Source of the DNA: Myxococcales bacterium
GTDB taxonomy: Bacteria > Myxococcota > Polyangia > Fen-1088
Reading direction: 5' to 3'
DNA length: 7,277 nucleotides
Assembly (NCBI GenBank): GCA_003159055.1
Contig: PMLH01000551.1
Span: 1-7,277 of the forward strand
Shown one piece after another: positions 1 to 6,452 of the stretch. Positions within the stretch are counted from its first letter, which is position 1. The number at the start of each line of letters is the position of its first letter. The notes under the pieces were generated by a model. The model did no database searches. It had not been told where the DNA came from and saw only the letters and a program-made list of their open reading frames with translations. Position numbers and translations under genes: made by a program.

Positions 1-1322
1 GCGCTGTCGGATTCTTCTTCCTCGCCGGACTGGTCGTCGTCGGAGGGCTCGTCGACGGCGCCGGTACTCTCGTCGCTCGACAGTTCCTTGAGCAGCAGGT
101 TCACGTCGGGGCGAAGCCCATACGAGTGCTCGATGCAGGCCAGGATCTCGTCGCGGAAACCGACCTGGATCGCGATTTCGCGATCGGCCTCGACCGATCG
201 CAAGGCGTCGGCCCGCTGGATGTCGTGCGGGTCGTCGATCACCACAATGAGGTGCGGGCCCTTGCGCTCGATGGGCACGGCGCAGATGCGGCGCAAGAAT
301 TCAACCCGCAGGCGCTGGCGCAGATCTTCCGGAATCTGTTGCTGGGCGGTGAACCTATAGAACGGGACGCCGTAGTACAGCGCGATCGACTTTTCCACTT
401 CCGCGCGCGCGATTCCGACTTTTTCGATGAGATGGCGGCCCGGATCGGTGGCCGATGCTTCGGCCTGCGCGAGCGCCTTCGCGAGCAGCTCGGGCTGGAT
501 CGCCCCCGACTCGACGAGGTGGCTCCACTTGGCGGCGGGACTCTCTCGTTCCTTGACAGCCTTGGCGGCGGTCGCGGTCGCCGGCGTCGGGGATCGTGCC
601 GCGGTCGGGGTTGGCAGCGTCGCGACCGTCTCCAGTTGAGCGGAAGGCCGTTTCACAGGCGCCGGCGTACCCGTCGATGCTGCTGCAGTCGTCCTCTGCG
701 CTGCCCCGGTTGGCGCCGTTTTGTTCACCACCGCTGCGGGCGCCAGCGCGGGCGCCGGGCGCAAGTCGAGCAACGCCACGACCTTGCTCGCGAGTACCTT
801 GGCGATGTCGCCAAGGTGTGCAATGTCGCGCGACGGAAAGACTCCGGCCTCGTCGGTGCGATTGGCGACGAGCATCACGCCCACAACTTGGTCGCCATCG
901 CAAAGCGGGGCCAGCAGCATGGCTTTCAGCCGCAAGCCCAGCCACTGGTCCAGCCTGTCGTCAGGGCGCAGTCGGGGGTGCAGGCGCACCAGCTCGGCCA
1001 AGTCCCACACGTTGCGCACGCTCGACGGCGCGCGCGCCGCAGCCGCCCATCCCACCAGGTTGACCGGATCGCGCGGCAAGCGCAGCTCGCGTACGGCGTC
1101 GCCTATCCAGGCCACCGCACGCAATTGGTTCTCCACGTCGGGAATGAAGATGGCAGCGCGCTGCGCGCCGAAGAAGCTGGCCACTTTCTCCATCGCTTCG
1201 AACAACAGGCTGTCCAGGCTGGCCAGGTTCCCGAGGTACGCACAAAGCTCGCCCAGACGGGCGCGAATCCCCGACTGCGCCGAGTCGTTGCCCATCTGGC
1301 GTAGCCACGTTGCTGCATCCAT
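1..1322 (-). CDS. GAF domain + GspE/PilB N-terminal (MshEN-like) domain protein, probable type IV pilus / type II secretion motor ATPase, 3'-truncated by window
   Basis: Reading leftward from ATG at 1322 gives 440 codons without a stop, running off the window. A good ribosome site (AAGGAA, 9 nt spacing) supports this start. Residues about 25-185 look like a GAF domain: an N-terminal amphipathic helix, then the strands AAIFIPD and RLKAMLLAPLCDGDQVVGVMLVANR, ending in a long helix. Residues about 188-262 are an Ala/Pro/Thr-rich linker. Residues about 265-402 resemble the N-terminal domain of GspE/PilB/MshE ATPases: two short helix-turn repeats, then YYGVPF, then QQQIPEDLRQRL, CAVPIER and VVIDDPHDI. 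The remaining residues form an acidic linker of the kind that precedes the ATPase core. Walker motifs would lie outside the window, so ATPase activity is inferred. The gene diverges from a REC-PATAN gene, which suggests linked function. Alternatively it could be a stand-alone MshEN-type regulator without a motor core. Confidence 0.78.
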   Translation of the reverse strand, partial: MDAATWLRQMGNDSAQSGIRARLGELCAYLGNLASLDSLLFEAMEKVASFFGAQRAAIFIPDVENQLRAVAWIGDAVRELRLPRDPVNLVGWAAAARAPSSVRNVWDLAELVRLHPRLRPDDRLDQWLGLRLKAMLLAPLCDGDQVVGVMLVANRTDEAGVFPSRDIAHLGDIAKVLASKVVALLDLRPAPALAPAAVVNKTAPTGAAQRTTAAASTGTPAPVKRPSAQLETVATLPTPTAARSPTPATATAAKAVKERESPAAKWSHLVESGAIQPELLAKALAQAEASATDPGRHLIEKVGIARAEVEKSIALYYGVPFYRFTAQQQIPEDLRQRLRVEFLRRICAVPIERKGPHLIVVIDDPHDIQRADALRSVEADREIAIQVGFRDEILACIEHSYGLRPDVNLLLKELSSDESTGAVDEPSDDDQSGEEEESDS

Positions 1323-1331
1323 GCCTAAGAG

Positions 1332-1337
1332 TTCCTT
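1332..1337 (-). promoter_or_regulatory. Ribosome binding site of the leftward GAF-GspE-N gene
   Basis: On the minus strand the sequence reads AAGGAA, 9 nt before the ATG at 1322. It decides this start: the minus-strand ATG four bases further in, at 1318, is out of frame and opens a different reading frame without a domain signature. Confidence 0.6.
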
Positions 1338-1405
1338 TTTGTTTTCAAATCGGTAGCTCTGGCACGAAAATGAAGGGCCGACTCGCTGGGGCGGCGCGGC
1401 CTTGC

Positions 1406-1424
1406 TTGCTCAGTGTCGGAGCAA
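1406..1424. repeat. Perfect inverted repeat in the divergent intergenic region (possible operator)
   Basis: TTGCTC (1406-1411) and GAGCAA (1419-1424) are perfect 6-bp inverted arms around a 7-nt centre. The repeat lies about 38 bp upstream of the proposed -35 box of the rightward operon and about 85 bp upstream of the leftward start. This is the geometry of a dimeric regulator site. No T-run follows, and transcription diverges here, so a terminator is unlikely. Arms of this length can occur by chance in 200 bp. Confidence 0.3.
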
Positions 1425-1461
1425 CACGTACAAATTCAACTCACGATTTCCAGGTCGTGCA

Positions 1462-1491
1462 TTGTCGGGCGGGCCGTGCCCGTTGTAAAAT
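1462..1491 (+). promoter_or_regulatory. Putative sigma-70-type promoter of the chemosensory operon
   Basis: TTGTCG (1462-1467, 4 of 6 to the -35 consensus) and TAAAAT (1486-1491, 5 of 6 to the -10 consensus) are separated by 18 bp. Transcription would start near 1498, leaving a leader of about 27 nt before the ATG at 1525. The AT-rich -10 stands out in a GC-rich region. The spacer holds a 5-bp inverted repeat, CGGGC (1466-1470) and GCCCG (1478-1482), overlapping the -35 box. It could be a repressor site or simply GC-rich coincidence. Confidence 0.45.
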
Positions 1492-1510
1492 GCCGCGCCA
1501 CTCCGGGCGA

Positions 1511-1515
1511 AAGGA
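1511..1515 (+). promoter_or_regulatory. Ribosome binding site of the REC-PATAN gene
   Basis: AAGGA ends 9 nt before the ATG at 1525 and supports that codon as the start. The receiver domain begins at residue 5, so no longer N-terminus is needed. Confidence 0.65.
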
Positions 1516-1524
1516 CTACGGCCG

Positions 1525-2757
1525 ATGTCAGGAGAGACCATACTCGTCGTCGATGACAGTCCGACCATTTGCAAGTTGGTCGAGCTCTCGCTGACCAGGG
1601 CCGGCTATCGTGTGGAGACCGCTCGCACGGGCGAAGGAGGCATCGAGGCTGCTCAGGCGCACGCGCCGGACTTGATTCTGCTCGACTTTCTCTTGCCCGA
1701 CCTCAAGGGCGACGATGTCTGTCGCGCTATCTCGACGCAGGTGAAGCTGGCGCAAGTCCCAGTCATTATCATGAGCGCGAAGGGCGAAGAAATCGGCGAG
1801 TGTTTCGCGGTGATGCCCAACGTGACGAACATCATTTCCAAGCCGTTTTCGCCCGAGGCATTGCTCGCGGTGGTGAGCCACACGTTCGAAAAGCTCGGAA
1901 GGAAGCCCGATGTTGGCGTTGTCAAGCAAGGCTCGGACAGTCGCATCGACATTGCTTCGCTGATGAGCAGCGAGGGCAAAGACGGGGCGGATGCCAACCA
2001 GAAACCGGCCTTCGACGCGGCCTTGGCGGGTGACCTCGCGCTGATTTCCATCGCCGATGTGCTCTTGCTCTTGCAAGATCGCGGCTACACTGGAACCGTT
2101 GCGCTGTCGCACGGCCGCGCTCACATGGACATCTACCTCAGTCAAGGCCGCATCGATTTTGCCGGCGCGCATGGCGTGCCCGATGAATTTCTGCTGGGTC
2201 GCTTCTTGGTGAGCGGTGGGCACACCACCGAGGAGAAGCTGACCGAGGTCATCGAAGACAGAAAGAGAGACGGCAGCAAAGAGCTGCTCGGGGCGTACTT
2301 GTGCGCGCGCGGGCTGCTCTCGCCAATCAAGCTTCGCAAGGCGATGGCCAAGCAGACCGCGGCGCTGCTTTTCGAGAGCCTCCGTTGGGGCAGCGGGCAC
2401 TTCAGTTTTCGCGTGCAGGCGGAGCTGCCGCCGGTTGCGCGTGAGGCAGGACTGGCCTTGCCCGTGGATGGCCTGATTCTCGAAGGCCTGCGTCGCGTGG
2501 AAGAGTGGCGCGTGATCGAGCAAGAGATCGGCGATTTCGACATGACCTTCGTTCGCAACGAGGACAAGCTGGCCTCGTTCGGTCGCGGCCAGCTTCTGCG
2601 CGAGGAGGCGGTCATCGCGGATCTGGTCAACGGCAGGAACACGATTCGCGACCTCGTCCAGATCTCGAAGATGGGATCGTACGACGTGACGCAGATTCTG
2701 TTCCGTCTTCTGCGCAGCAAACTCATTCGGCGTCGAGTCGCGCCGGTGGTCGTGTAG
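1525..2757 (+). CDS. Response regulator: CheY-like receiver (REC) + PATAN/DUF4388 domain
   Basis: First gene of the operon, 410 residues, soluble. Residues 5-122 are a complete receiver: acidic pair D10-D11 (ILVVDDSPT), phosphoacceptor D54 (ILLDFLLPD), S84 on strand 4 and the K106-P107 switch lysine. All catalytic positions are present, so it should accept phosphate from the CheA encoded three genes on. After a linker (about 130-165), residues about 166-296 match PATAN/DUF4388: FDAALAGDLALISIADVLLL, a TGTVALS strand, IYLSQGRIDFA, then helices ending in LRWGSGHFSF. A C-terminal part (about 310-405) contains a small helical, winged-helix-like stretch, NGRNTIRDL followed by VTQILFRLLRSKLIRR. PATAN receivers in cyanobacteria are outputs of type IV pilus phototaxis pathways and contact the PilB motor. 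That role is inferred here from the family and from the divergent GspE/PilB-type neighbour. No DNA-binding effector is evident. Confidence 0.92.
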   Translation: MSGETILVVDDSPTICKLVELSLTRAGYRVETARTGEGGIEAAQAHAPDLILLDFLLPDLKGDDVCRAISTQVKLAQVPVIIMSAKGEEIGECFAVMPNVTNIISKPFSPEALLAVVSHTFEKLGRKPDVGVVKQGSDSRIDIASLMSSEGKDGADANQKPAFDAALAGDLALISIADVLLLLQDRGYTGTVALSHGRAHMDIYLSQGRIDFAGAHGVPDEFLLGRFLVSGGHTTEEKLTEVIEDRKRDGSKELLGAYLCARGLLSPIKLRKAMAKQTAALLFESLRWGSGHFSFRVQAELPPVAREAGLALPVDGLILEGLRRVEEWRVIEQEIGDFDMTFVRNEDKLASFGRGQLLREEAVIADLVNGRNTIRDLVQISKMGSYDVTQILFRLLRSKLIRRRVAPVVV

Positions 2758-2760
2758 ACC

Positions 2761-3246
2761 ATGTCGGCCGCTGCCCCCCTCGACGTGATCTTTTTCGAGC
2801 TGCGTGGCTTGCGCTGCGCGCTTCCGCTCGGGGTCGTGCGCAAGGTGTTGTCCATGCGGGGCATCACGCCGGTACCGCTGGCGCCGCCGGTGGTGCGCGG
2901 GATCGCGCCCATGCAAGGCTTCATCCTGCCGGTGCTCGATCTGGCCGTGTGCTTTCAGCCCGCCGGAGAAGATGCGGGCGAGACTGGCTATCGCTTCGCC
3001 AAAGACAAACTGCTGCTGGTTGAGACTGCCCCAGATGCGGGACGGGAGACCGTGCGCGCCGCCATCGCCGTCGAGCGCGGTCTCGGCCTTGGCACCATCG
3101 ACGAGCAGTACAGCCGGCCGCCGCCTGCGCGCCCGTCGTTTCTGTCGGCCACGGTGGTCGATGCGGGTGGCCCGGCATTGCTCTTGGACCTCGAACGCAC
3201 CTTGGACTATGTCCGAGATGCCATCAGCCAGGCCATCGGATTATGA
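2761..3246 (+). CDS. CheW-like adaptor protein
   Basis: A single CheW domain of 161 residues, expected to bridge the receptor and CheA in a cytoplasmic signalling array. Visible family features are FFELRGLRCALPLGVV near the N-terminus, TPVPLAPPVVRGIAP, then GFILPVLDL, and a C-terminal strand-helix that reads ALLLDLERTLDYV. The ATG follows the upstream stop after 3 nt. Only a weak GGTGGT lies upstream, so translational coupling is likely. Two positions depart from the usual consensus: K28 where VxEV normally has Glu, and Q52 where NLRG normally has Arg. The region between the two half-domains (about 66-128) is long and Pro/acid-rich. There is no enzymatic activity. The fold assignment is firm, but whether it serves only this receptor is inferred. 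Confidence 0.88.
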   Translation: MSAAAPLDVIFFELRGLRCALPLGVVRKVLSMRGITPVPLAPPVVRGIAPMQGFILPVLDLAVCFQPAGEDAGETGYRFAKDKLLLVETAPDAGRETVRAAIAVERGLGLGTIDEQYSRPPPARPSFLSATVVDAGGPALLLDLERTLDYVRDAISQAIGL

Positions 3247-4067
3247 GCGAAAAAGACACCATCAAGGATCTGCTTGCGACTTTGCGGACCGCCGAGCAGG
3301 GCGACCTTCGCGTTCGTCCGCCGGCATGCGAGGGGCCGCTCGGCGAGCTGGCCCAGGCGATTGCGTCGCTGCTCGCAACGCTTGAAGCGCGGACCGCGCG
3401 GATTTCATACGCGGCCACCGCGGTCATCGTCGCGGCCGAAGGCGCCGGTGGCGCGTTGCCCGAAATCGCCGAGGGCATGGCCCGCGAGCAGGCTGCGGTG
3501 GCGGAGATCGCGCGCAAGCTGAAGGCGCTCGAAGCGCGCTCGGAAGAGATCGGGCAAATCGTCGAGATGCTCGACGACGTCACCTCGGAAACCAACATCC
3601 TGTCGCTCAACGCGGCCATTGAGGCCTCTCGCGCCGGCGCGCAGGGCAAGGGTTTCGGTCTGGTTGCGGAAGAGGTGCGCAAAATGGCCGAGCGCGCCGC
3701 CTCGGCCACCAAGGACATCGGCGCCTATATTGAAACCATCGCCAATGCGACCGGCGAGGCGACCTTGGCCATCGAAACCGTGCGCGCCATCGCCGACCAG
3801 CTGGCGGGTCTTTCCGGCCGCGCCAGCCAAGAGGCAAGGGTTTTGTCGGAGCTGCGCAAGAACCTGACCGCGGCCATTGGCGAGCTGCAGTTCGCGGGAC
3901 AGGGCGAGACCGAGATTCTACGCATCTTGCATGATCGCCGGGACGATTTGGCCCGCGTGCTCACGCCGGTCGCACCGATGATAGCCGGCTCGCATACGCC
4001 GATTGGCGAAGCGCTTCGTAACCTCCTGGCGGCTTTGGGCGAAGGCCCGAAGGACAAGAACGGCTAG
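3243..4067 (+). CDS. Cytoplasmic methyl-accepting chemotaxis protein-like receptor (MCP signalling domain, no membrane segment)
   Basis: A 274-residue receptor-type protein whose ATG overlaps the preceding stop by 4 nt (ATGA), a sign of translational coupling with the CheW gene. The core is a coiled-coil hairpin. Its tip, about residues 112-150, carries the receptor signature ETNILSLNAAIEASRAG, then GKGFGLVAEEVRKMAERA, the part that contacts CheA and CheW. The N-terminal 20-50 region (QGDLRV, then GPLGELAQAIASLL) looks like a degenerate HAMP helix pair. No hydrophobic membrane segment, periplasmic domain, PAS, GAF or other input module is visible, so signal input must come from elsewhere or through the N- and C-terminal tails. 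The flanking helices are short, and I see no clear canonical methylation site or C-terminal CheR-tethering pentapeptide. No CheR or CheB gene lies in the window. The C-terminus (about 220-274) is a separate helical tail. Confidence 0.88.
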   Translation: MSEKDTIKDLLATLRTAEQGDLRVRPPACEGPLGELAQAIASLLATLEARTARISYAATAVIVAAEGAGGALPEIAEGMAREQAAVAEIARKLKALEARSEEIGQIVEMLDDVTSETNILSLNAAIEASRAGAQGKGFGLVAEEVRKMAERAASATKDIGAYIETIANATGEATLAIETVRAIADQLAGLSGRASQEARVLSELRKNLTAAIGELQFAGQGETEILRILHDRRDDLARVLTPVAPMIAGSHTPIGEALRNLLAALGEGPKDKNG

Positions 4068-4078
4068 GCCTATCCGCC

Positions 4079-6340
4079 ATGGCGGGTAAGTCCGATAATG
4101 GCGATGTCGGGGGCGAAAACCCTCCGCCGCTGGTGAATGCCGGCGAGATGGAGATGCTTCGCAACCTCTTCCTGGAGGAGGCGGAGAAGCACCTGGGCCG
4201 CATTGCGGATGCGCAGCGGCTGCTCGCGCGCGCGTCGGAAAACTCGCTCGACGTCTCGCCCGACGTGGTCGACGTTCTGTTTCGTCACCTGCACACCCTC
4301 AAGGGTTCGGCCGGCTCGGTCGGCTTCGATGCCGTGGCACGCGCGGCCCACGATCTCGAGGAGCTTTGTGCTGAGATTCGCCGCGGCCAGTTGGCACCGA
4401 CCTTCGGGATTCTCGAACGCATCGACGAGGGCGTGGCCGAGATTCGAGCCTTGCTCAGCAGTTTCCGCCTGAGCGTTCCCCCCGCGCGTTCGGGCGAGCC
4501 GCCCGACGCTGGCGCGGCCCCGCGCGAGACGGTGGAGCGTCGTCGCAGCGGCGACCGGCGTGCGGTGTCCGAGCGTCGCAGCGGCGGCGAAGGCGTTCTG
4601 CGCGTCGACGTCGAACGCCTGGACGCCCTGTTCGAAAGCGTCGGCGACCTGGTTATCCTTCGCACCCGTCTCGATCGGCGCGTGCACGAAATGCAAAGCG
4701 CGTTGCTGGATCTGGCTGGGACCAAGAACGCCTTGCGTTCGGTCCAAGGTGCACTCGCCGCCGAGCTGCCCGCCCCTGCGAAGATGGAAGAGGTTGCACG
4801 GCTGCTCGACCGCTTGGGCGAAGTGGACGTGGAATTTGCCGATGCACTTTCTTATCTGGACCGCACCACGCGCCGGCTCGCCGAGGACGCGACCTCGATG
4901 CGCGGCACCTCCGAGTACATCGAAGAGCAAATCCGTCGCGCGCGCTTGGTTCCTCTGGAATGGGCGTTTTCTCGTCTGGGCTCGGCCTTGCACGAGTTGG
5001 AGCGGACGTGTCACCGCCAGGCCGACTTGAATGTGCAAGGAGGCGAGGTCGAGCTGGACAAGGCCATCGTCGATCAACTCGTGGATCCGCTGCTGCACCT
5101 GCTTCGCAATGCAATGGCACACGGGATCGAACCGCCGTCGGTGCGCGCCGAGCGGGGCAAGCCGGCGCGTGGCCGCATCAGCATTCGCGCCGCCCTGGAA
5201 TCCGATTTCGTGTTTCTGACCTTTGAAGACGATGGCGGCGGCATCGATCGTGAGGCCATCCGTCGCGTCTTGCAGGCCTCTGGGCAAGATGCCGGCATCA
5301 GCGACGAGGCGCTGGTGAACGCGATCTTCGAGGCGGGATTGTCGACGCGATTGCAGTCGGACGCGCTGGCCGGGCGTGGGATGGGGATGAACATCGTCAA
5401 GCGCGCGGTGGCGCGCATGGGCGGTGAAATCAAGATCGAATCGCAACCGGGTGCCTTCACGCGCTTCAAGCTTTCGCTGCCAATCGCCGGTGCGATCACG
5501 CAGGGCTTGCTGTTCAAGATTGGCGGGCAAGTCTACGCGGTGCCGTCGGCGCACGTCATTGAAGTGCTACCCATCGGCCACAATGTGCTCGTCGGCAGTG
5601 CACGCAGCGCTGCGGACAGCGGCGATCTGCCAGCCCTCGCGGGCGTCAGTGTTCCAATTCTGAAGCTGCACGCGCTATTGGGTCTCGAGTTGCCGCCCGG
5701 CCGCCGAGCAGCGGCGTTGCACGTGCGCTACGCCGGTCGCAATTTCCTCATCACCTGCGACAAGGTCATCGGGCCGCGCACCATCGTGGTGCGGCCGCCG
5801 GGAGCTCTGCTCGGCCTGATTCCCATCTATGCCGGCGTTACCGCCTCGGGCGCAGGCAAGGCGCAGTTGGTTCTGGACCTCGGCGCACTTGCGGATCTGG
5901 CCTACGCGGGATCCCTGCCCACGCCAGTCGGACCGCGGCGACGTCAGCCGCGCGTGCTCGTGGCCGACGATTCTCGGCTGGCACGTGAGGCGACCGCGCG
6001 CATGCTGGCTTCGGCGGGCTATCAGTCGATCGCGGCCGAGGACGGCTGGGAGGCGTGGGAGATGTTGAGTGAGCGGCGCTTCGACGCCGTGGTCACCGCC
6101 CTGGAGATGCCCCGCCTCGACGGCTTCCAACTGATCGCGCGCATCCGTCGGGAGGCGACCTTGCGCGGTCTGCCCATCATCGTGCTCTCGTCGCGCACAT
6201 CACAGGCCGCCCGGGATCGTGCGCTTGCGGCCGGGGCCGACGTGTTTCTGCCCAAGAGCCGTCACCGCAAGAGCCTGGTCGACGCCGTCGCAGTGTGCCT
6301 GCGTGAGCGAAAAGACGGCGGGCCAGGGCGCTCTCAGTAG
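4079..6340 (+). CDS. cheA: CheA-type hybrid histidine kinase (Hpt - P3 - HATPase - CheW-like - pseudo-receiver)
   Basis: The kinase of the pathway, 753 residues. P1/Hpt (about 24-130) has the phosphorylatable H72 in HTLKGSAG. Residues 131-171 are an Arg/Ser/Gly-rich linker (ERRRSGDRRAVSERRSG) and there is no P2 domain. P3 starts at VLRVDVERLDALFESVGDL (about 173) and is long, reaching RLVPL near 289. P4 ATPase elements are N-box HLLRNAMAHGIE (340-351), G1 EDDGGGID (383-390), the F-region IFEAGLST and G2 GRGMGMNIVK (432-441). A CheW-like P5 occupies about 470-612. A C-terminal receiver (about 624-742) keeps D630-D631, S704/S705 and K726, but the phosphoacceptor position is Ala674 (FDAVVTALEMP), so it should not be phosphorylated in the usual way. 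The gene lies 11 nt after the receptor gene without an obvious ribosome site. ATGs at codons 24 and 26 are alternative starts that would still keep the Hpt domain. Confidence 0.93.
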   Translation: MAGKSDNGDVGGENPPPLVNAGEMEMLRNLFLEEAEKHLGRIADAQRLLARASENSLDVSPDVVDVLFRHLHTLKGSAGSVGFDAVARAAHDLEELCAEIRRGQLAPTFGILERIDEGVAEIRALLSSFRLSVPPARSGEPPDAGAAPRETVERRRSGDRRAVSERRSGGEGVLRVDVERLDALFESVGDLVILRTRLDRRVHEMQSALLDLAGTKNALRSVQGALAAELPAPAKMEEVARLLDRLGEVDVEFADALSYLDRTTRRLAEDATSMRGTSEYIEEQIRRARLVPLEWAFSRLGSALHELERTCHRQADLNVQGGEVELDKAIVDQLVDPLLHLLRNAMAHGIEPPSVRAERGKPARGRISIRAALESDFVFLTFEDDGGGIDREAIRRVLQASGQDAGISDEALVNAIFEAGLSTRLQSDALAGRGMGMNIVKRAVARMGGEIKIESQPGAFTRFKLSLPIAGAITQGLLFKIGGQVYAVPSAHVIEVLPIGHNVLVGSARSAADSGDLPALAGVSVPILKLHALLGLELPPGRRAAALHVRYAGRNFLITCDKVIGPRTIVVRPPGALLGLIPIYAGVTASGAGKAQLVLDLGALADLAYAGSLPTPVGPRRRQPRVLVADDSRLAREATARMLASAGYQSIAAEDGWEAWEMLSERRFDAVVTALEMPRLDGFQLIARIRREATLRGLPIIVLSSRTSQAARDRALAAGADVFLPKSRHRKSLVDAVAVCLRERKDGGPGRSQ

Positions 6341-6452
6341 TCTGAGGCAACCGACGTGACCCGCTGACCGTCTCCATACATCGGAAAGCGAATCGCTGGT
6401 AGACTGCCTCGAAGGGTACCTTGGCACGGTTGCTCTGATAGGCAGAACGCCC
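6341..6452. other. Intergenic spacer between the CheA gene and the PAS-domain gene
   Basis: This 112-nt spacer has no stem followed by a T-run, so no intrinsic terminator is evident. A 5-bp stem with a TAGT loop (6333-6346) straddles the cheA stop codon, and an 11-bp near-palindrome AGCGAATCGCT lies at 6387-6397. Both are weak. No convincing -35/-10 pair was found. The PAS gene could be read through from the operon or have its own unrecognised promoter. AGGCAG at 6440-6445 is a modest ribosome site for the ATG at 6453. Confidence 0.4.

Noticed and set aside
355..945. A 196-codon minus-strand open frame, and others at 961-1308 and 1103-1318
   Set aside because: They lie in other frames of the same strand as the GAF/GspE-N gene. 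Their translations are low-complexity Arg/Gly/Ala-rich and have no family resemblance.
126..1304. A 392-codon open frame on the plus strand opposite the leftward gene
   Set aside because: It is rich in Arg, His and Gln without domain pattern, as expected for an antisense shadow in high-GC DNA. The minus-strand frame from 1322 gives clear GAF and GspE-N signatures.
1528..2916. A 462-codon minus-strand open frame opposite the REC-PATAN gene
   Set aside because: It is the complement of a gene with an unmistakable receiver domain. Its own translation is His/Arg/Gln-rich and matches no fold I recognise.
4070..5554. A 494-codon minus-strand open frame opposite cheA
   Set aside because: Long but a shadow: the plus strand here encodes the Hpt, P3 and ATPase motifs, while the reverse frame has no motif.
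6333..6346. Hairpin CTCAG-TAGT-CTGAG over the cheA stop codon as a terminator
   Set aside because: The stem is only 5 bp with no T-tract after it. It is probably coincidental.
6421..6435. Sigma-54-like promoter TTGGCACG followed by TTGCT upstream of the PAS gene
   Set aside because: The two conserved blocks resemble -24/-12 elements, but GG and GC are separated by 7 nt instead of the required 10, so the spacing does not fit.
6404..6445. Inverted repeat CTGCCT / AGGCAG as a possible terminator of the operon
   Set aside because: The loop is 30 nt, the stem is only 6 bp and no T-run follows. AGGCAG is more simply read as a weak ribosome site.
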